Below, piece after piece: positions 1 to 7,470 of a stretch of DNA of 10,871 bases. Position numbers and translations under genes: made by a program. Location: assembly GCA_946480485.1 (NCBI GenBank), contig CAMLJW010000151.1, forward strand, positions 1 through 10,871, in the 5' to 3' direction. The DNA is from an uncultured Streptomyces sp. Lineage in GTDB: Bacteria > Actinomycetota > Actinomycetes > Streptomycetales > Streptomycetaceae. Below the pieces are notes generated by a model. That model was not told the origin of the DNA. It saw nothing but the letters and a program-made list of their open reading frames with translations, and ran no database searches. The stretch's first letter is position 1, and each line of letters opens with the position of its first letter.

Positions 1-1685
1 GTTCCAGACAATTTTAGTTGCCCTTGCGAGTCAAGGAATTCAGGACAGTTGTACTCCTTGGCGTACTCCGCTGCGTCCCCCGTCCACGTAATGCCGTCAG
101 GAGTCGTAACCGACTTGAATCTCCCGCCATTCGAAACATACTTGTTTCCTGCTTCCGTCTTCCAGTCGTGATCCCAGGAGACATCCTTGGGCGGAGCAGG
201 TTTAGGCGCGTCGCCATCCGGCCAGAAAGCGTCCGTAGTAAGATGAATGATATCCTTCACAACGGTCACCGTGACGGTCTTGGCAGCGCCCTGCGGATCA
301 AGGGCTACATCAATCACCGTGTCAGCGACTGTATTTGCCTGTTCCTGGAATTTACTCTTCCATTCACCCGCATTTTCTTTTTTGTCATGCACCATTTGCT
401 GGTACACGTTATTTGCTTCTTGGCTGAAGAATCCCTCGATGACCCCGCTGGCGTGGGTAGCCACCGGATTGTCTGGGTTATTTCTCGAATAATCATCGGC
501 TTGCTGCGTCGCATACACGAGAAGTTTGGCCCCTGCGTCCGCGTTCTGCATTGCCTCGCCGGTGAACGCCGCCCATTCCTTCGAACTGACAGTGACGTGC
601 CCCTTGCCCAGGTCTGTGAATGCGGGATCGGTCAATGAGGCTTGAAGGTCCGGGAAATAGTGGGCGATGTCCTTGGCGAAGACAGCCTGGACCTCTGAAT
701 GGGTGTGTTCCCCGTCGTGGTTGGCGTAGTACTGAATCAGCTTCTTGGTGTTGTCCGCAGCTACGTTTTCGTCCGCGCCCATGCCGTTCAGTGTCCCCGC
801 CGCGACAACTCCGGCGAACGCTTTCGCCTGGAAGTCCGGCAGTCCGCCGTGGTGGTCGGAATCGTCCTTCATCCAGCCCGGAATGACGTCCATGTTGTCG
901 TGCAGGAATTTGGTGGAGGCCGCAGGATCGTTCCCCATGGCCTCCCAGACCTTCTCGCCGTACAGGTAGTTGCCTGGTGCCAGGCACTGCTTGCCGAGGT
1001 TGGCCACGACGTCCGTCGGGAAGTCGGCGTAGGCGAGGAGTCCGGACAGGTGCTGGAGGTCCTCGTTCCCCTGGTCGTCCTTGAACGTCGTTCCGTTGCG
1101 CATGGCGGTGGCGACCGCTGTCGCCAGAATGCGTGTGCCGGCTTCCGGGTTCTCGGGGTTGTACATCATCGGGCCGTCCTGCAGCCGGAGGAGCGCCGTG
1201 TCGCCCAGCTCGTCCATCGCGGCCTTGCAGTAGTCCGGGTCGGTCTGGTTGGCCTCGAGTCTCTTCATGTACTCGTCGAGGTCCATATCCCCGTCCTTGT
1301 AGGCCTTCGCGTCCTTCTTCGCGGCCTTCTCGGCTTCGGACTGGGTCTTGAACCTGCCGATGTCACCGGCGCCGGCGGAGACCATGCCGCCGCCGAGACC
1401 GATCTCCTTGTCCCGCTTCTCCTCGTCCATGGCCAGGCTGTGCCGACGGCGGAGCATGGGGAGTTGATCGTGCGCCCAGCTGAGGTGCTTGGTCATCTTC
1501 GTCAGGCGCGAGGTGTCCATCTGAAGTCGACGCGCGTGACTCATCCAGCTGTTGACGCGCGGCTGGGCCGCTGCACCACCATCGCCGGTATGGGTGTTGA
1601 CCACCTTGATCAAATTACCGAGTCTGTCCGGGTTGATACCGCGGAAGTCTCCCCCGCCGTCGTCCGGGCGCATGTACGTCCCCAT
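1..1685 (-). CDS. Large WXG100-like / DUF6571-type protein, partial (C-terminus beyond left edge)
   Basis: An uninterrupted reading frame runs from ATG at 1685 to the left edge, giving at least 561 residues with no stop. An in-frame TGA lies just upstream (1692-1694), so the start is 1685 or the second ATG at 1673; neither has a strong ribosome binding site. Residues ~1-100 are helical with WXG100-like character (NSWMSHARR, LSWAHDQL). A charged Lys/Asp/Glu-rich segment follows (~110-155), then a long alpha-rich middle with no signal peptide or membrane segment. A Pro/Lys linker (APKPAPPK, ~493-500) leads to a last visible part rich in Trp, Gly and Asp. The architecture resembles large actinobacterial DUF6571-type proteins thought to be linked to type VII secretion; this assignment is from memory of the family and function is unknown. 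GC falls from ~67 % at 1201-1260 to ~40 % at 361-420 and 45 % at 1-60, suggesting an exchanged C-terminal module. It could be a polymorphic toxin, but no toxin motif is visible. Confidence 0.8.
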   Translation of the reverse strand, partial: MGTYMRPDDGGGDFRGINPDRLGNLIKVVNTHTGDGGAAAQPRVNSWMSHARRLQMDTSRLTKMTKHLSWAHDQLPMLRRRHSLAMDEEKRDKEIGLGGGMVSAGAGDIGRFKTQSEAEKAAKKDAKAYKDGDMDLDEYMKRLEANQTDPDYCKAAMDELGDTALLRLQDGPMMYNPENPEAGTRILATAVATAMRNGTTFKDDQGNEDLQHLSGLLAYADFPTDVVANLGKQCLAPGNYLYGEKVWEAMGNDPAASTKFLHDNMDVIPGWMKDDSDHHGGLPDFQAKAFAGVVAAGTLNGMGADENVAADNTKKLIQYYANHDGEHTHSEVQAVFAKDIAHYFPDLQASLTDPAFTDLGKGHVTVSSKEWAAFTGEAMQNADAGAKLLVYATQQADDYSRNNPDNPVATHASGVIEGFFSQEANNVYQQMVHDKKENAGEWKSKFQEQANTVADTVIDVALDPQGAAKTVTVTVVKDIIHLTTDAFWPDGDAPKPAPPKDVSWDHDWKTEAGNKYVSNGGRFKSVTTPDGITWTGDAAEYAKEYNCPEFLDSQGQLKLSG

Positions 1686-1840
1686 CAGTGTTCAGGCATG
1701 TGAAGTTGAGTGGTACCGCACTCAGCAACAGAGCGCGATTTCAGGCGTACGGACACTATCTGCCATGCACATGCTTTCGCCAGTGCCAACGGTTTTGTCG
1801 TCTGCCACCGGAGCAGGTCACGTCCGCTGAGGTGGTGTCA

Positions 1841-2085
1841 GTCCTGTTGCCAGATCCCGCGGGGGAAAACGGTCAAGGCAAGCGGGTTATGCGGGGCGGT
1901 GTCGAAGTGTTCGGCGGCCTTGGGGACTTGGCCTCCAGAGCATCCCGGAGGTGCCGCACCTGGGCCAGGCCTTCACCGAGTCCGCATCGGGCCGCTCGAA
2001 GACGGTCCGCAGCGGGGTTGGCACGCCTGGCTGGACCGACTTGGGGACCCGACTCAGCAGGGTCCTCGCGAGCGAAGCCGTAAAG
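1841..2085 (-). pseudogene. IS256-family transposase remnant, frame-shifted
   Basis: Read on the minus strand, three short pieces in successive frames match the pattern of an IS256-type (mutator-like) transposase. The first (about 2085-1968) reads LLSRVPKS ... LRTVFERPDADSVKA. The second reads AQVRHLRDALEAK. The third, ending near 1841, reads PKAAEHFDTA ... LTVFPRGIWQQD followed by a stop. In intact relatives this stretch is continuous and is followed by the W-S-N-N-P-x-E-R-L region, which is missing here. The N-terminal half, including most of the DDE core, and the C-terminus are absent, so only about 80 residues survive and the piece cannot encode a working enzyme. The Tn3-type relic starts on the other strand about 100 nt further right, which suggests a later insertion or deletion cut the IS. 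Family assignment rests on motif recall, not on a search. Confidence 0.7.
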
Positions 2086-2190
2086 AATCGAGGTTTTGCT
2101 TTTCGTGTTCTGTCTCTTTGCCTTGGTAAGGCGGTCCCAGAGGAGACCTTTCCCAACTCTTTGCAGATTCACGATGTCGCTACGCATCTG

Positions 2191-3088
2191 AACGAGCGGC
2201 AACGGCGTCTGGCCCTGGCTACCGAGGTCCGGCTGATCAGTGAGCATCTGCTGGCCCTGCTCCTGATGTTGAAGTCGTACCGGCGTATGGGGTGTTTCCC
2301 GGCGCTGGAGGACGTCCCGGAGATGGTGGTGGCTTCGTACGGCGGGCTGTGGAGCTGCCGGAGGGCACGCTGCCGGTGTACCGGGCGGAGAGGAACGGCC
2401 AAGCATCACCGTGGCCTGGTCCGCAAGCGGGTCGGCGTGACGTACGACCAGGCCAAGGCCAGGGGGATCGTCGAGCAGTCGATTCGCAAGGAGGCGGAGG
2501 CGAAGAACCGTCCGGCGGATCTGATCAACATCGCGCTGGAGAAGGTGGTGGAGGCCGGGCTGGAGCTGCCGGGGTTCTCCACCTTTGACAAGATGGCCTC
2601 GAAGATCCGCACTGAGGTGAACGCCTCGATCCGCGCAGGCATCCACGACCGCATGAGCGCTGCTCAGCGGGCGGGGCTCATGCGGCTGCTGGAGGAGCGC
2701 GACAGCGACGGGACGACGCTGTTCAACCGTCTGAAGAAGCCCGCCAAAGGCCCGACGTGGTCGCATTTCAAGAACCTGACCAAGCGCCTGGAATGGCTGG
2801 ACGGTCTCGGCGACACCGATGTGTGGATGGATGGAGTCGCTGCAGGGAAGATCACCGACTTCGCCGGGAAGCAGACGCGGTGGATGCCTCGGATCTGCGG
2901 GGAAATCGACCCGGAGGACCTGGCAGCACATCTCGCCGTACCTGACCGAGCACATCAACCGGTTCGGCGAGTACAGCACTCACGAGCTCGGCATCCAGCC
3001 CGAGGCGTACGACCCGAAGCTCGACGTCGACTTCACCCCGCTTCGCGAGCAGGACCTGACCGCCGCCGGCCTCGACCAGGCTGCCTGA
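2191..3088 (+). pseudogene. tnpA: Tn3-family transposase (TnpA) remnant with internal deletion
   Basis: Convincing similarity begins near 2240 (LLMLKSYRRMGCFP). It continues as a DUF4158-like N-terminal part of Tn3 transposases: RRAVELPEGTLPVYRAER, GLVRKRVGVTYDQAKARG, LELPGFSTFDKMASKIR, LTKRLEWLDGLGDTDVW, ADAVDASDL. After a junction at about 2898-2926 the frame switches to the typical extreme C-terminus (HISPYLTEHINRFGEYSTHE, then about 33 residues to TGA at 3086-3088). Intact TnpA proteins are about 1000 residues; roughly 220 plus 53 remain, so some 700 residues including the DDE catalytic core are gone. Single-base faults are also visible: a missing base at ~2332, an extra A at ~2394 and a missing G at ~2868. 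The first two cancel each other. No resolvase gene, and no clear 38-bp-type inverted repeats, were found. The left boundary is uncertain. Confidence 0.8.
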
Positions 3089-3112
3089 ACCGTGAGGCGC
3101 CTAGCTGGTGAC

Positions 3113-3127
3113 GCCCCTTCAGGGGGC
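3113..3127. other. Small GC hairpin after the Tn3 relic
   Basis: GCCCC, a short TTCA loop and GGGGG-C can fold into a compact stem about 25 nt after the relic's stop codon. It may be a weak terminator or simply part of the old transposon end. There is no T-tract. The whole stretch from 3089 to the hydrolase start contains no gene I can recognise. Confidence 0.3.
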
Positions 3128-3331
3128 CGGGCCGGTATACGCCAGAATCCTGCCGCTAGGGTCAGCCTCCAACACCGTGGCCTGGGCAGGTGATCCGATA
3201 GCGCTGCCGTGGGAACGGGGTTTTTGACGGTTCTTGTGAGCCATCGCCGCATTTCAGAAGGACATCCGCGCTGTTCTGGCAGCGGTAAACCCCGGCCCGA
3301 CCGGGCTCGACGATCACTAAAGTCCAGTCTC

Positions 3332-4087
3332 ATGACGACGATTACAACGCGCACGGTCGAGTACCCGGCCGACGGTCTGACGATGATCGGGCACCTCGCG
3401 CTCCCGGCCGGTGTCGACCGCCGGCCCGCGGTGCTGCTCGGGCCAGAGGGCATGGGGCTCAGCGACGTCGAGCGCCGCCGGGCCGATGCTCTCGCCGAGC
3501 TGGGATATGTAGCGCTGGCCTTCGACCTTCACGGCGGGCGCTATTTGGGTGACCCCGAGGAGATGCTGGCCCGTTGCATGCCGCTGCTCGCCAACCCCGA
3601 CCGGATGCGGGGCATCGGTCATGCGGCGCTCGACGTGTTGCGCGCCGAACCGCGGACCGACCCCGACCGGATCGCCGCCGTCGGCTACGGCACCGGGGGC
3701 GCCGTCGGGCTGGAACTCGGGCGCGACGGCGTCAACCTGCGCGCGATCGGGACAGTCAACGCGCTGACCACGGGCCGACCGGGCGAGGCGGCGCGCATTC
3801 GCTGCCCGGTGTGGGCCGGGGTCGGGTCGGAAGACCCGATCATGCCGCCCGCGCAACGGGGCGCGTTCACCGCCGAGATGCAGGCCGCGGGCGTCGACTG
3901 GCGCCTCGTGGTCTACGGCGGCGCCTTGCACGCTTTTCACCACCCGCCGGTCGACCACCCCGTGGTCCCCGGCGTCGGCTACCACCCACGGCACGCGCAG
4001 CGAGCCTGGCGCGACGTCGTCGACCTGCTCTCCGAGTGCCTGCCCGTGACGGAGGATCTGGTCAGTCCAAGCTCGGCCACCCGCTGA
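3332..4087 (+). CDS. Dienelactone hydrolase family protein lacking the usual nucleophilic Cys
   Basis: This 251-residue alpha/beta-hydrolase-fold protein is the size of dienelactone hydrolases, cytosolic enzymes that open cyclic ester lactones with a Cys-Asp-His triad. The start at 3332 is chosen because residues from MTTITTRTVEYPADG onward match the family's usual N-terminus; the open frame extends upstream to 3209 without family similarity. There is no good ribosome binding site, so the mRNA may be leaderless. The glutamate-containing loop (PEGMG, 38-42), the acid residue in SEDP (Asp168) and the histidine in ALHAF (His200) are in place. The nucleophile elbow, normally G-x-C-x-G-G, is GYGTGG (118-123), with Gly120 where Cys should be. 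Either this subfamily has another chemistry or the protein is a non-catalytic binder. The gene stands alone, converging on the helicase gene; the substrate is unknown. Confidence 0.85.
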   Translation: MTTITTRTVEYPADGLTMIGHLALPAGVDRRPAVLLGPEGMGLSDVERRRADALAELGYVALAFDLHGGRYLGDPEEMLARCMPLLANPDRMRGIGHAALDVLRAEPRTDPDRIAAVGYGTGGAVGLELGRDGVNLRAIGTVNALTTGRPGEAARIRCPVWAGVGSEDPIMPPAQRGAFTAEMQAAGVDWRLVVYGGALHAFHHPPVDHPVVPGVGYHPRHAQRAWRDVVDLLSECLPVTEDLVSPSSATR

Positions 4088-4521
4088 CCAGCGCTTACCG
4101 GTCACTACGGCACATTTCTGGCGTGTTCCGGTCCCGTCCCTTCCTTCAACGCCGCTGGACGCCGACGACGCGCTCTCTGCCCAAGATCGGGGCCTCCACG
4201 CAACAGGGTGGCGATCCAGTACCACACCGCCCGCTTCCGCCTCGTGCCCCAACTCGCCAAGGCCCTGAGCGTGCCGACTCCCGCCGTACGCAAGCCGGGC
4301 TCGGCGTGGACCTACCCCGGCCCGTGCGCGCCGGCGCCGAACCGGTCGGACACGTCCGCCTCGGCTACGCCCGCGGGCGTGGGCTTTGGGACACAACGGC
4401 CTACGGCAACGCCTCACCCGCTCTCCGCATCCGGAGACCTGGGCGGGCTGTGACTGCGTTGTGGCCAACCAAGCGGTGTTCGAGGCGACCACCGTGGGTG
4501 ATCCGGGGGCAGCGCAGTCGT
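4088..4521. other. Convergent intergenic gap without a recognisable gene
   Basis: This 434-nt gap lies between the ends of the hydrolase and helicase genes. Several short open frames cross it, but none has a believable start, ribosome binding site or family motif. A 14-bp perfect palindrome (ACGCCCGCGGGCGT, 4367-4380) is the only clear symmetric element; with no loop it is a poor terminator. A weak 5-bp stem (TGACC/GGTCA) sits right at the hydrolase stop codon. A short translated piece, AIQYHTARFRLVPQLAKAL (from about 4211, plus strand), looks protein-like and could be a decayed gene end, but I cannot name its family. Confidence 0.5.
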
Positions 4522-6525
4522 CTATTCGGCTTCCGCCTTCCGTGCCACCTCCTCGATCGCGGCCAGCGACCTGCGTACCTGGTGACGGTCCGTCGTGTAC
4601 CAGAAGTCGGGCAGTGACGCCTTCAGATAGCTGCCATAACGGGCTGTGGCCAGGCGCTGGTCCAGTACGGCGACCACACCGCGATCCCCCGTCGCGCGTA
4701 CGAGGCGGCCAGCGCCCTGGGCCATGAGCAGGGCCGCGTGCGTGGCGGCGACCGCCATGAAGCCGTTGCCCCCAGCGTCCTCGACCGCCTTCTGACGGGC
4801 GCTCATCAGCGGGTCGTCGGGGCGGGGGAACGGAATCTTGTCCATGACGACCAGCTGGCAACTTGGTCCCGGGACATCGACGCCCTGCCAGAGCGAGAGC
4901 GTGCCGAAGAGGCAGGTCCTCGGGTCCGCGGCGAAGTTCTTGATCAGCTCACCCAGCGTCTCCTCACCCTGGAGGAGGATCGGGAACTCAGGGATGCGGG
5001 AGCGCAGTTCTTCGGCCGCCAGCTGCGCGGCCCGCATGGACGAGAAGAGGCCGAGCGTCCGGCCGCCCGCCGCCTGGATCAGCTCCGTGAGCTCGTCCAG
5101 CATGTCCGCGCGGTCCCCGTCCCGCGCCGGACGGGACAGGTGCCTGGCGACGTACAGGATGCCCTGCCTCGGGTAGTCGAAGGGCGAGCCGACGTCGACG
5201 CCCTTCCACTGCGGGAGGTCGTCGCCCTCCGTGCCCTCGGGTGCGAGCCCCAGCGACGCCCCCACTCCGTTGAAGTCACCGCCGAGCTTCAGCGTCGCCG
5301 AGGTCAGGACCACCGAACGGTCCGCGAAGAGCTTTTCCCGGAGCAGGCCCGACACGGACATGGGCGCGACCCTCAGCAAGGCGCCGAAACGGTCGTGTCG
5401 CTCGTACCAGACGACGTCCCACTCGGAGCCGTTCGTGATGCGCTCGGCCACGTCGTGGATCGTTTCGACGGAGGCGAGCGCCTGCTTGCGCACCGCGTCC
5501 TCGTCACCGACGGACTTGTCACGTGTCGCCCCGATAGCCGAGATCACCGTACGGGCGGCGTCACGCAGCGCCATCAGCGCGTATCCAAGGTCCTCGGGGA
5601 GCTCCTCCAAGCGGCCCGGCAGGGCCAGCTCCATCAGGCGCTCGAAGCCCTCGGCGGCCGTCTGGAGCTGGTCGGCCGCCTTCTCGTTGACGAGCTTCGC
5701 GGCGCGGCGCACGGCTCGGTTGACCTGGCCCGGGGTGAGCTCGCCGGTGGCGACCCCGGTGACCCGGGAGACCAGCTCATGGGCCTCGTCAACGATCAGC
5801 ACCTCATGCTGTGGCAGTACCGGGGCGCCCTCGATGGCGTCGATCGCCAGAAGGGCGTGATTGGTGACGACGACCTCCGCGAGCTTCGCGCGCTCGCGGG
5901 CCGTCTCGGCGAAGCACTCGGCGCCATAGGCGCACTTCGAGGCACCCAGGCACTCCCTCGAGGACACGGAGACCTGTGACCAGGCCCGGTCGGAGACGCC
6001 GGGGGTGAGGTCGTCGCGGTCACCGGTCTCGGTGTCGCCCGCCCAGTCCCGCAGCCGCAGCAGGTCCTGGCCCAGCTTGCTGGTGGGGGCGGCCGCCTCG
6101 AACTGGTCGAAGAGGCCCTCTTCTTCGTCCTGCGGCATGCCTTCATGGAGGCGGTGCAGGCACAGGTAGTTCGACCGGCCCTTGAGCATCGCGAACTCGG
6201 GACGCCGGCGCAGCAGCGGATGCAGCGCCTCGACCGTACGCGGAAGGTCCCGCTCCACGAGCTGCCGCTGGAGCGCCAGCGTGGCCGTCGCCACGATCAC
6301 CCTCCCCCGACCCTCGGCCGAGGAGACCCCCATCCCGTGCGCTATGGCGGGCACCAGATAGCCGAGCGACTTTCCGGTGCCGGTGCCGGCCTGGACCAGC
6401 AGATGGGAGCCGTCGTCGATGGCCTCCGCGACGGCTTCGGCCATGGTCACCTGGCCAGGGCGCTCCGTACCGCCGACGGCTGTGACGGCGGCATGCAGGA
6501 GTTCGGGAAGTGAGGGCTCTGTCAT
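4522..6525 (-). CDS. dinG: ATP-dependent DNA helicase, DinG/XPD-like with Fe-S cluster
   Basis: This complete 667-residue superfamily 2 helicase of the DinG/XPD type uses ATP to unwind DNA 5' to 3', typically in repair and in resolving unusual structures. Walker A is AGTGTGKS (46-53) and the Walker B/DEAH box is VDEAHE (245-250). The SAT motif (409-411) and the motif VI arginine stretch QGAGRLVR (603-610) are also present. Four cysteines, Cys122 followed by Cys192, Cys198 and Cys204 (ECLGASKC...C), sit where DinG and XPD bind a 4Fe-4S cluster, so the cluster is probably intact. The ATG at 6525 is preceded by a modest GGTGG-type binding site, and the N-terminus is of normal length. The gene lies 105 nt downstream of the siderophore operon on the same strand, with a hairpin between them, so it is probably transcribed separately. 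Known E. coli DinG is SOS-inducible; no LexA box was identified here. Confidence 0.95.
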   Translation of the reverse strand: MTEPSLPELLHAAVTAVGGTERPGQVTMAEAVAEAIDDGSHLLVQAGTGTGKSLGYLVPAIAHGMGVSSAEGRGRVIVATATLALQRQLVERDLPRTVEALHPLLRRRPEFAMLKGRSNYLCLHRLHEGMPQDEEEGLFDQFEAAAPTSKLGQDLLRLRDWAGDTETGDRDDLTPGVSDRAWSQVSVSSRECLGASKCAYGAECFAETARERAKLAEVVVTNHALLAIDAIEGAPVLPQHEVLIVDEAHELVSRVTGVATGELTPGQVNRAVRRAAKLVNEKAADQLQTAAEGFERLMELALPGRLEELPEDLGYALMALRDAARTVISAIGATRDKSVGDEDAVRKQALASVETIHDVAERITNGSEWDVVWYERHDRFGALLRVAPMSVSGLLREKLFADRSVVLTSATLKLGGDFNGVGASLGLAPEGTEGDDLPQWKGVDVGSPFDYPRQGILYVARHLSRPARDGDRADMLDELTELIQAAGGRTLGLFSSMRAAQLAAEELRSRIPEFPILLQGEETLGELIKNFAADPRTCLFGTLSLWQGVDVPGPSCQLVVMDKIPFPRPDDPLMSARQKAVEDAGGNGFMAVAATHAALLMAQGAGRLVRATGDRGVVAVLDQRLATARYGSYLKASLPDFWYTTDRHQVRRSLAAIEEVARKAEAE

Positions 6526-6573
6526 AGCGCGACCACCCTACGGTGCGGCACTGACAACCGGGCGATCAATGCC

Positions 6574-6598
6574 AGGCCGGGAGTAGCCGCCCCGGCCT
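6574..6598 (-). terminator. Hairpin downstream of the siderophore operon
   Basis: A perfect 8-bp GC stem (AGGCCGGG / CCCGGCCT) with a 9-nt loop begins about 33 nt after the acyltransferase stop codon. No T-run follows, which is common for Streptomyces terminators. It lies before the helicase start at 6525, so it probably separates the operon from the helicase gene. Confidence 0.6.
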
Positions 6599-6630
6599 TC
6601 GCCGTCGGCTCGGCCGCAGGATTTCCTGCC

Positions 6631-7431
6631 TTACAGCAGATCGCGCAGGGTCCGGTCACGGACCATGAGGGCGGCCCGTTTGCCGGGCAGGTCGACTTCG
6701 TCGGAGTAACGGAAGCCGGCGCTCAGGAAGGCGGACACCGAAGGGGTGTTGCGGAGATCGGGTTCCGCGATGACGCGCGCGCAGGAGAGGCGACGGGCGA
6801 GGACGAGGTCAGAAACAGCTCTGAGCAGGGTTGAACCGACTCCCCGCCCGCGGTTGGCGACATCTCCGACGAGCAGGTGGACTCCGGTGTCGTTGAGGCG
6901 AGCGGGGTAGTGGCGAGCCAAGAGGTCCAGGTCCGCGCGATAGAGCTCCCAGTAGCTCATCGGCGTGCCGTCCAGCACTCCGAGGCACGGGACACTGCGT
7001 CCGTCCCCGTCGAGCTGGGCGCTCAGATGGTGCTCGGCCACCGTCTCGGGTCCCGCCAGCTCCCAGAACGCCGCGACGGCGGGGTCGTTCATCCAGCGGC
7101 TGATGAGCGGGAGGTCGCGGTCGATGCGTACGGGGACGAGGTGGAAGACGCCCACGGAGGTGGCGATCGGCCCCCAGTCGCCGACGCGGTCGAGCAGGTC
7201 GTCACCTGCCGGGGTGACGGGGTCGGGCTTCGCCGTGCCCCGCTTTTCGCCCCGTTCTGCCACCCCCCCGGATCCCCGAGCCGCTTCGGCCTCCTCGGCG
7301 GAGAGCGCGATGAGTTCGTCCGGCAGTCGCAGGTCGAGGGTTTCCTCGCTGTCCGTGCCGTGGCCCGGGCCGCTGCCGAGGGACGTGATGGGGGCGGTAC
7401 CGGCGCCGGTGCTCGCATCGATGGGAGGCAC
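6631..7431 (-). CDS. Siderophore N-acyltransferase, GNAT family (IucB/RhbD-like)
   Basis: This 266-residue protein belongs to the GNAT acyltransferases of hydroxamate siderophore pathways, which move an acyl group from acyl-CoA to an amine or N-hydroxy-amine of lysine or diaminopropane. The conserved domain spans about residues 95-266. It contains SRWMNDPAVAAFWELAGP (111-128), the YWELYRAD segment (160-167), the family's GVHLLVGD strand (183-190) and an acyl-CoA loop NRGRGVGS (193-200). It then has the AEPDLRNTPSVSAFLSAGF stretch typical of IucB-type enzymes. The first ~90 residues are a disordered, charged extension rich in Gly, Ala and Glu, not part of the fold. The GTG start is supported by a strong GAGAGGAG site 7 nt upstream. 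It is the last gene of the operon, 39 nt after the NIS synthetase gene. The actual acyl group and acceptor cannot be read from the sequence. Confidence 0.88.
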   Translation of the reverse strand: MPPIDASTGAGTAPITSLGSGPGHGTDSEETLDLRLPDELIALSAEEAEAARGSGGVAERGEKRGTAKPDPVTPAGDDLLDRVGDWGPIATSVGVFHLVPVRIDRDLPLISRWMNDPAVAAFWELAGPETVAEHHLSAQLDGDGRSVPCLGVLDGTPMSYWELYRADLDLLARHYPARLNDTGVHLLVGDVANRGRGVGSTLLRAVSDLVLARRLSCARVIAEPDLRNTPSVSAFLSAGFRYSDEVDLPGKRAALMVRDRTLRDLL

Positions 7432-7438
7432 GGCGACG

Positions 7439-7446
7439 CTCCTCTC
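7439..7446 (-). promoter_or_regulatory. Strong ribosome binding site fixing the GTG start of the acyltransferase
   Basis: On the minus strand GAGAGGAG lies 7 nt before GTG at 7431. It is the best Shine-Dalgarno sequence in the window and settles an otherwise ambiguous start ahead of a non-conserved N-terminal extension. Confidence 0.8.
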
Positions 7447-7470
7447 AGGGGACGGGGTACGTCATGTTCC

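Noticed and set aside
699..1703. Open frame of 334 codons on the plus strand
   Set aside because: It is antisense to the large partial gene, whose own frame gives a sensible mixed-composition protein; this one is Val/Gly/Arg-rich with no motif.
1873..2979. Open frame of 368 codons on the minus strand
   Set aside because: Only its last part (AQVRHLRDALEAK) matches a family, as one piece of the IS256 relic. The rest is the antisense of the Tn3 relic.
3216..3294. Inverted pair CGGGGTTT / AAACCCCG that might bound a tiny mobile element
   Set aside because: The match is only 8 bp and diverges at once beyond it. No target duplication was visible, so chance is the simpler explanation.
4208..4453. 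Possible small gene of 81 codons in the convergent gap
   Set aside because: The first ~20 residues look protein-like, but the rest is Pro/Ser/Ala-rich filler. There is no ribosome binding site, and I could not assign a family.
3317..4861. Long open frame of 514 codons on the minus strand opposite the hydrolase gene
   Set aside because: It is the high-GC shadow of the hydrolase gene and part of the helicase gene: Arg/Gly-rich, with no family motifs, crossing the ends of two real genes.
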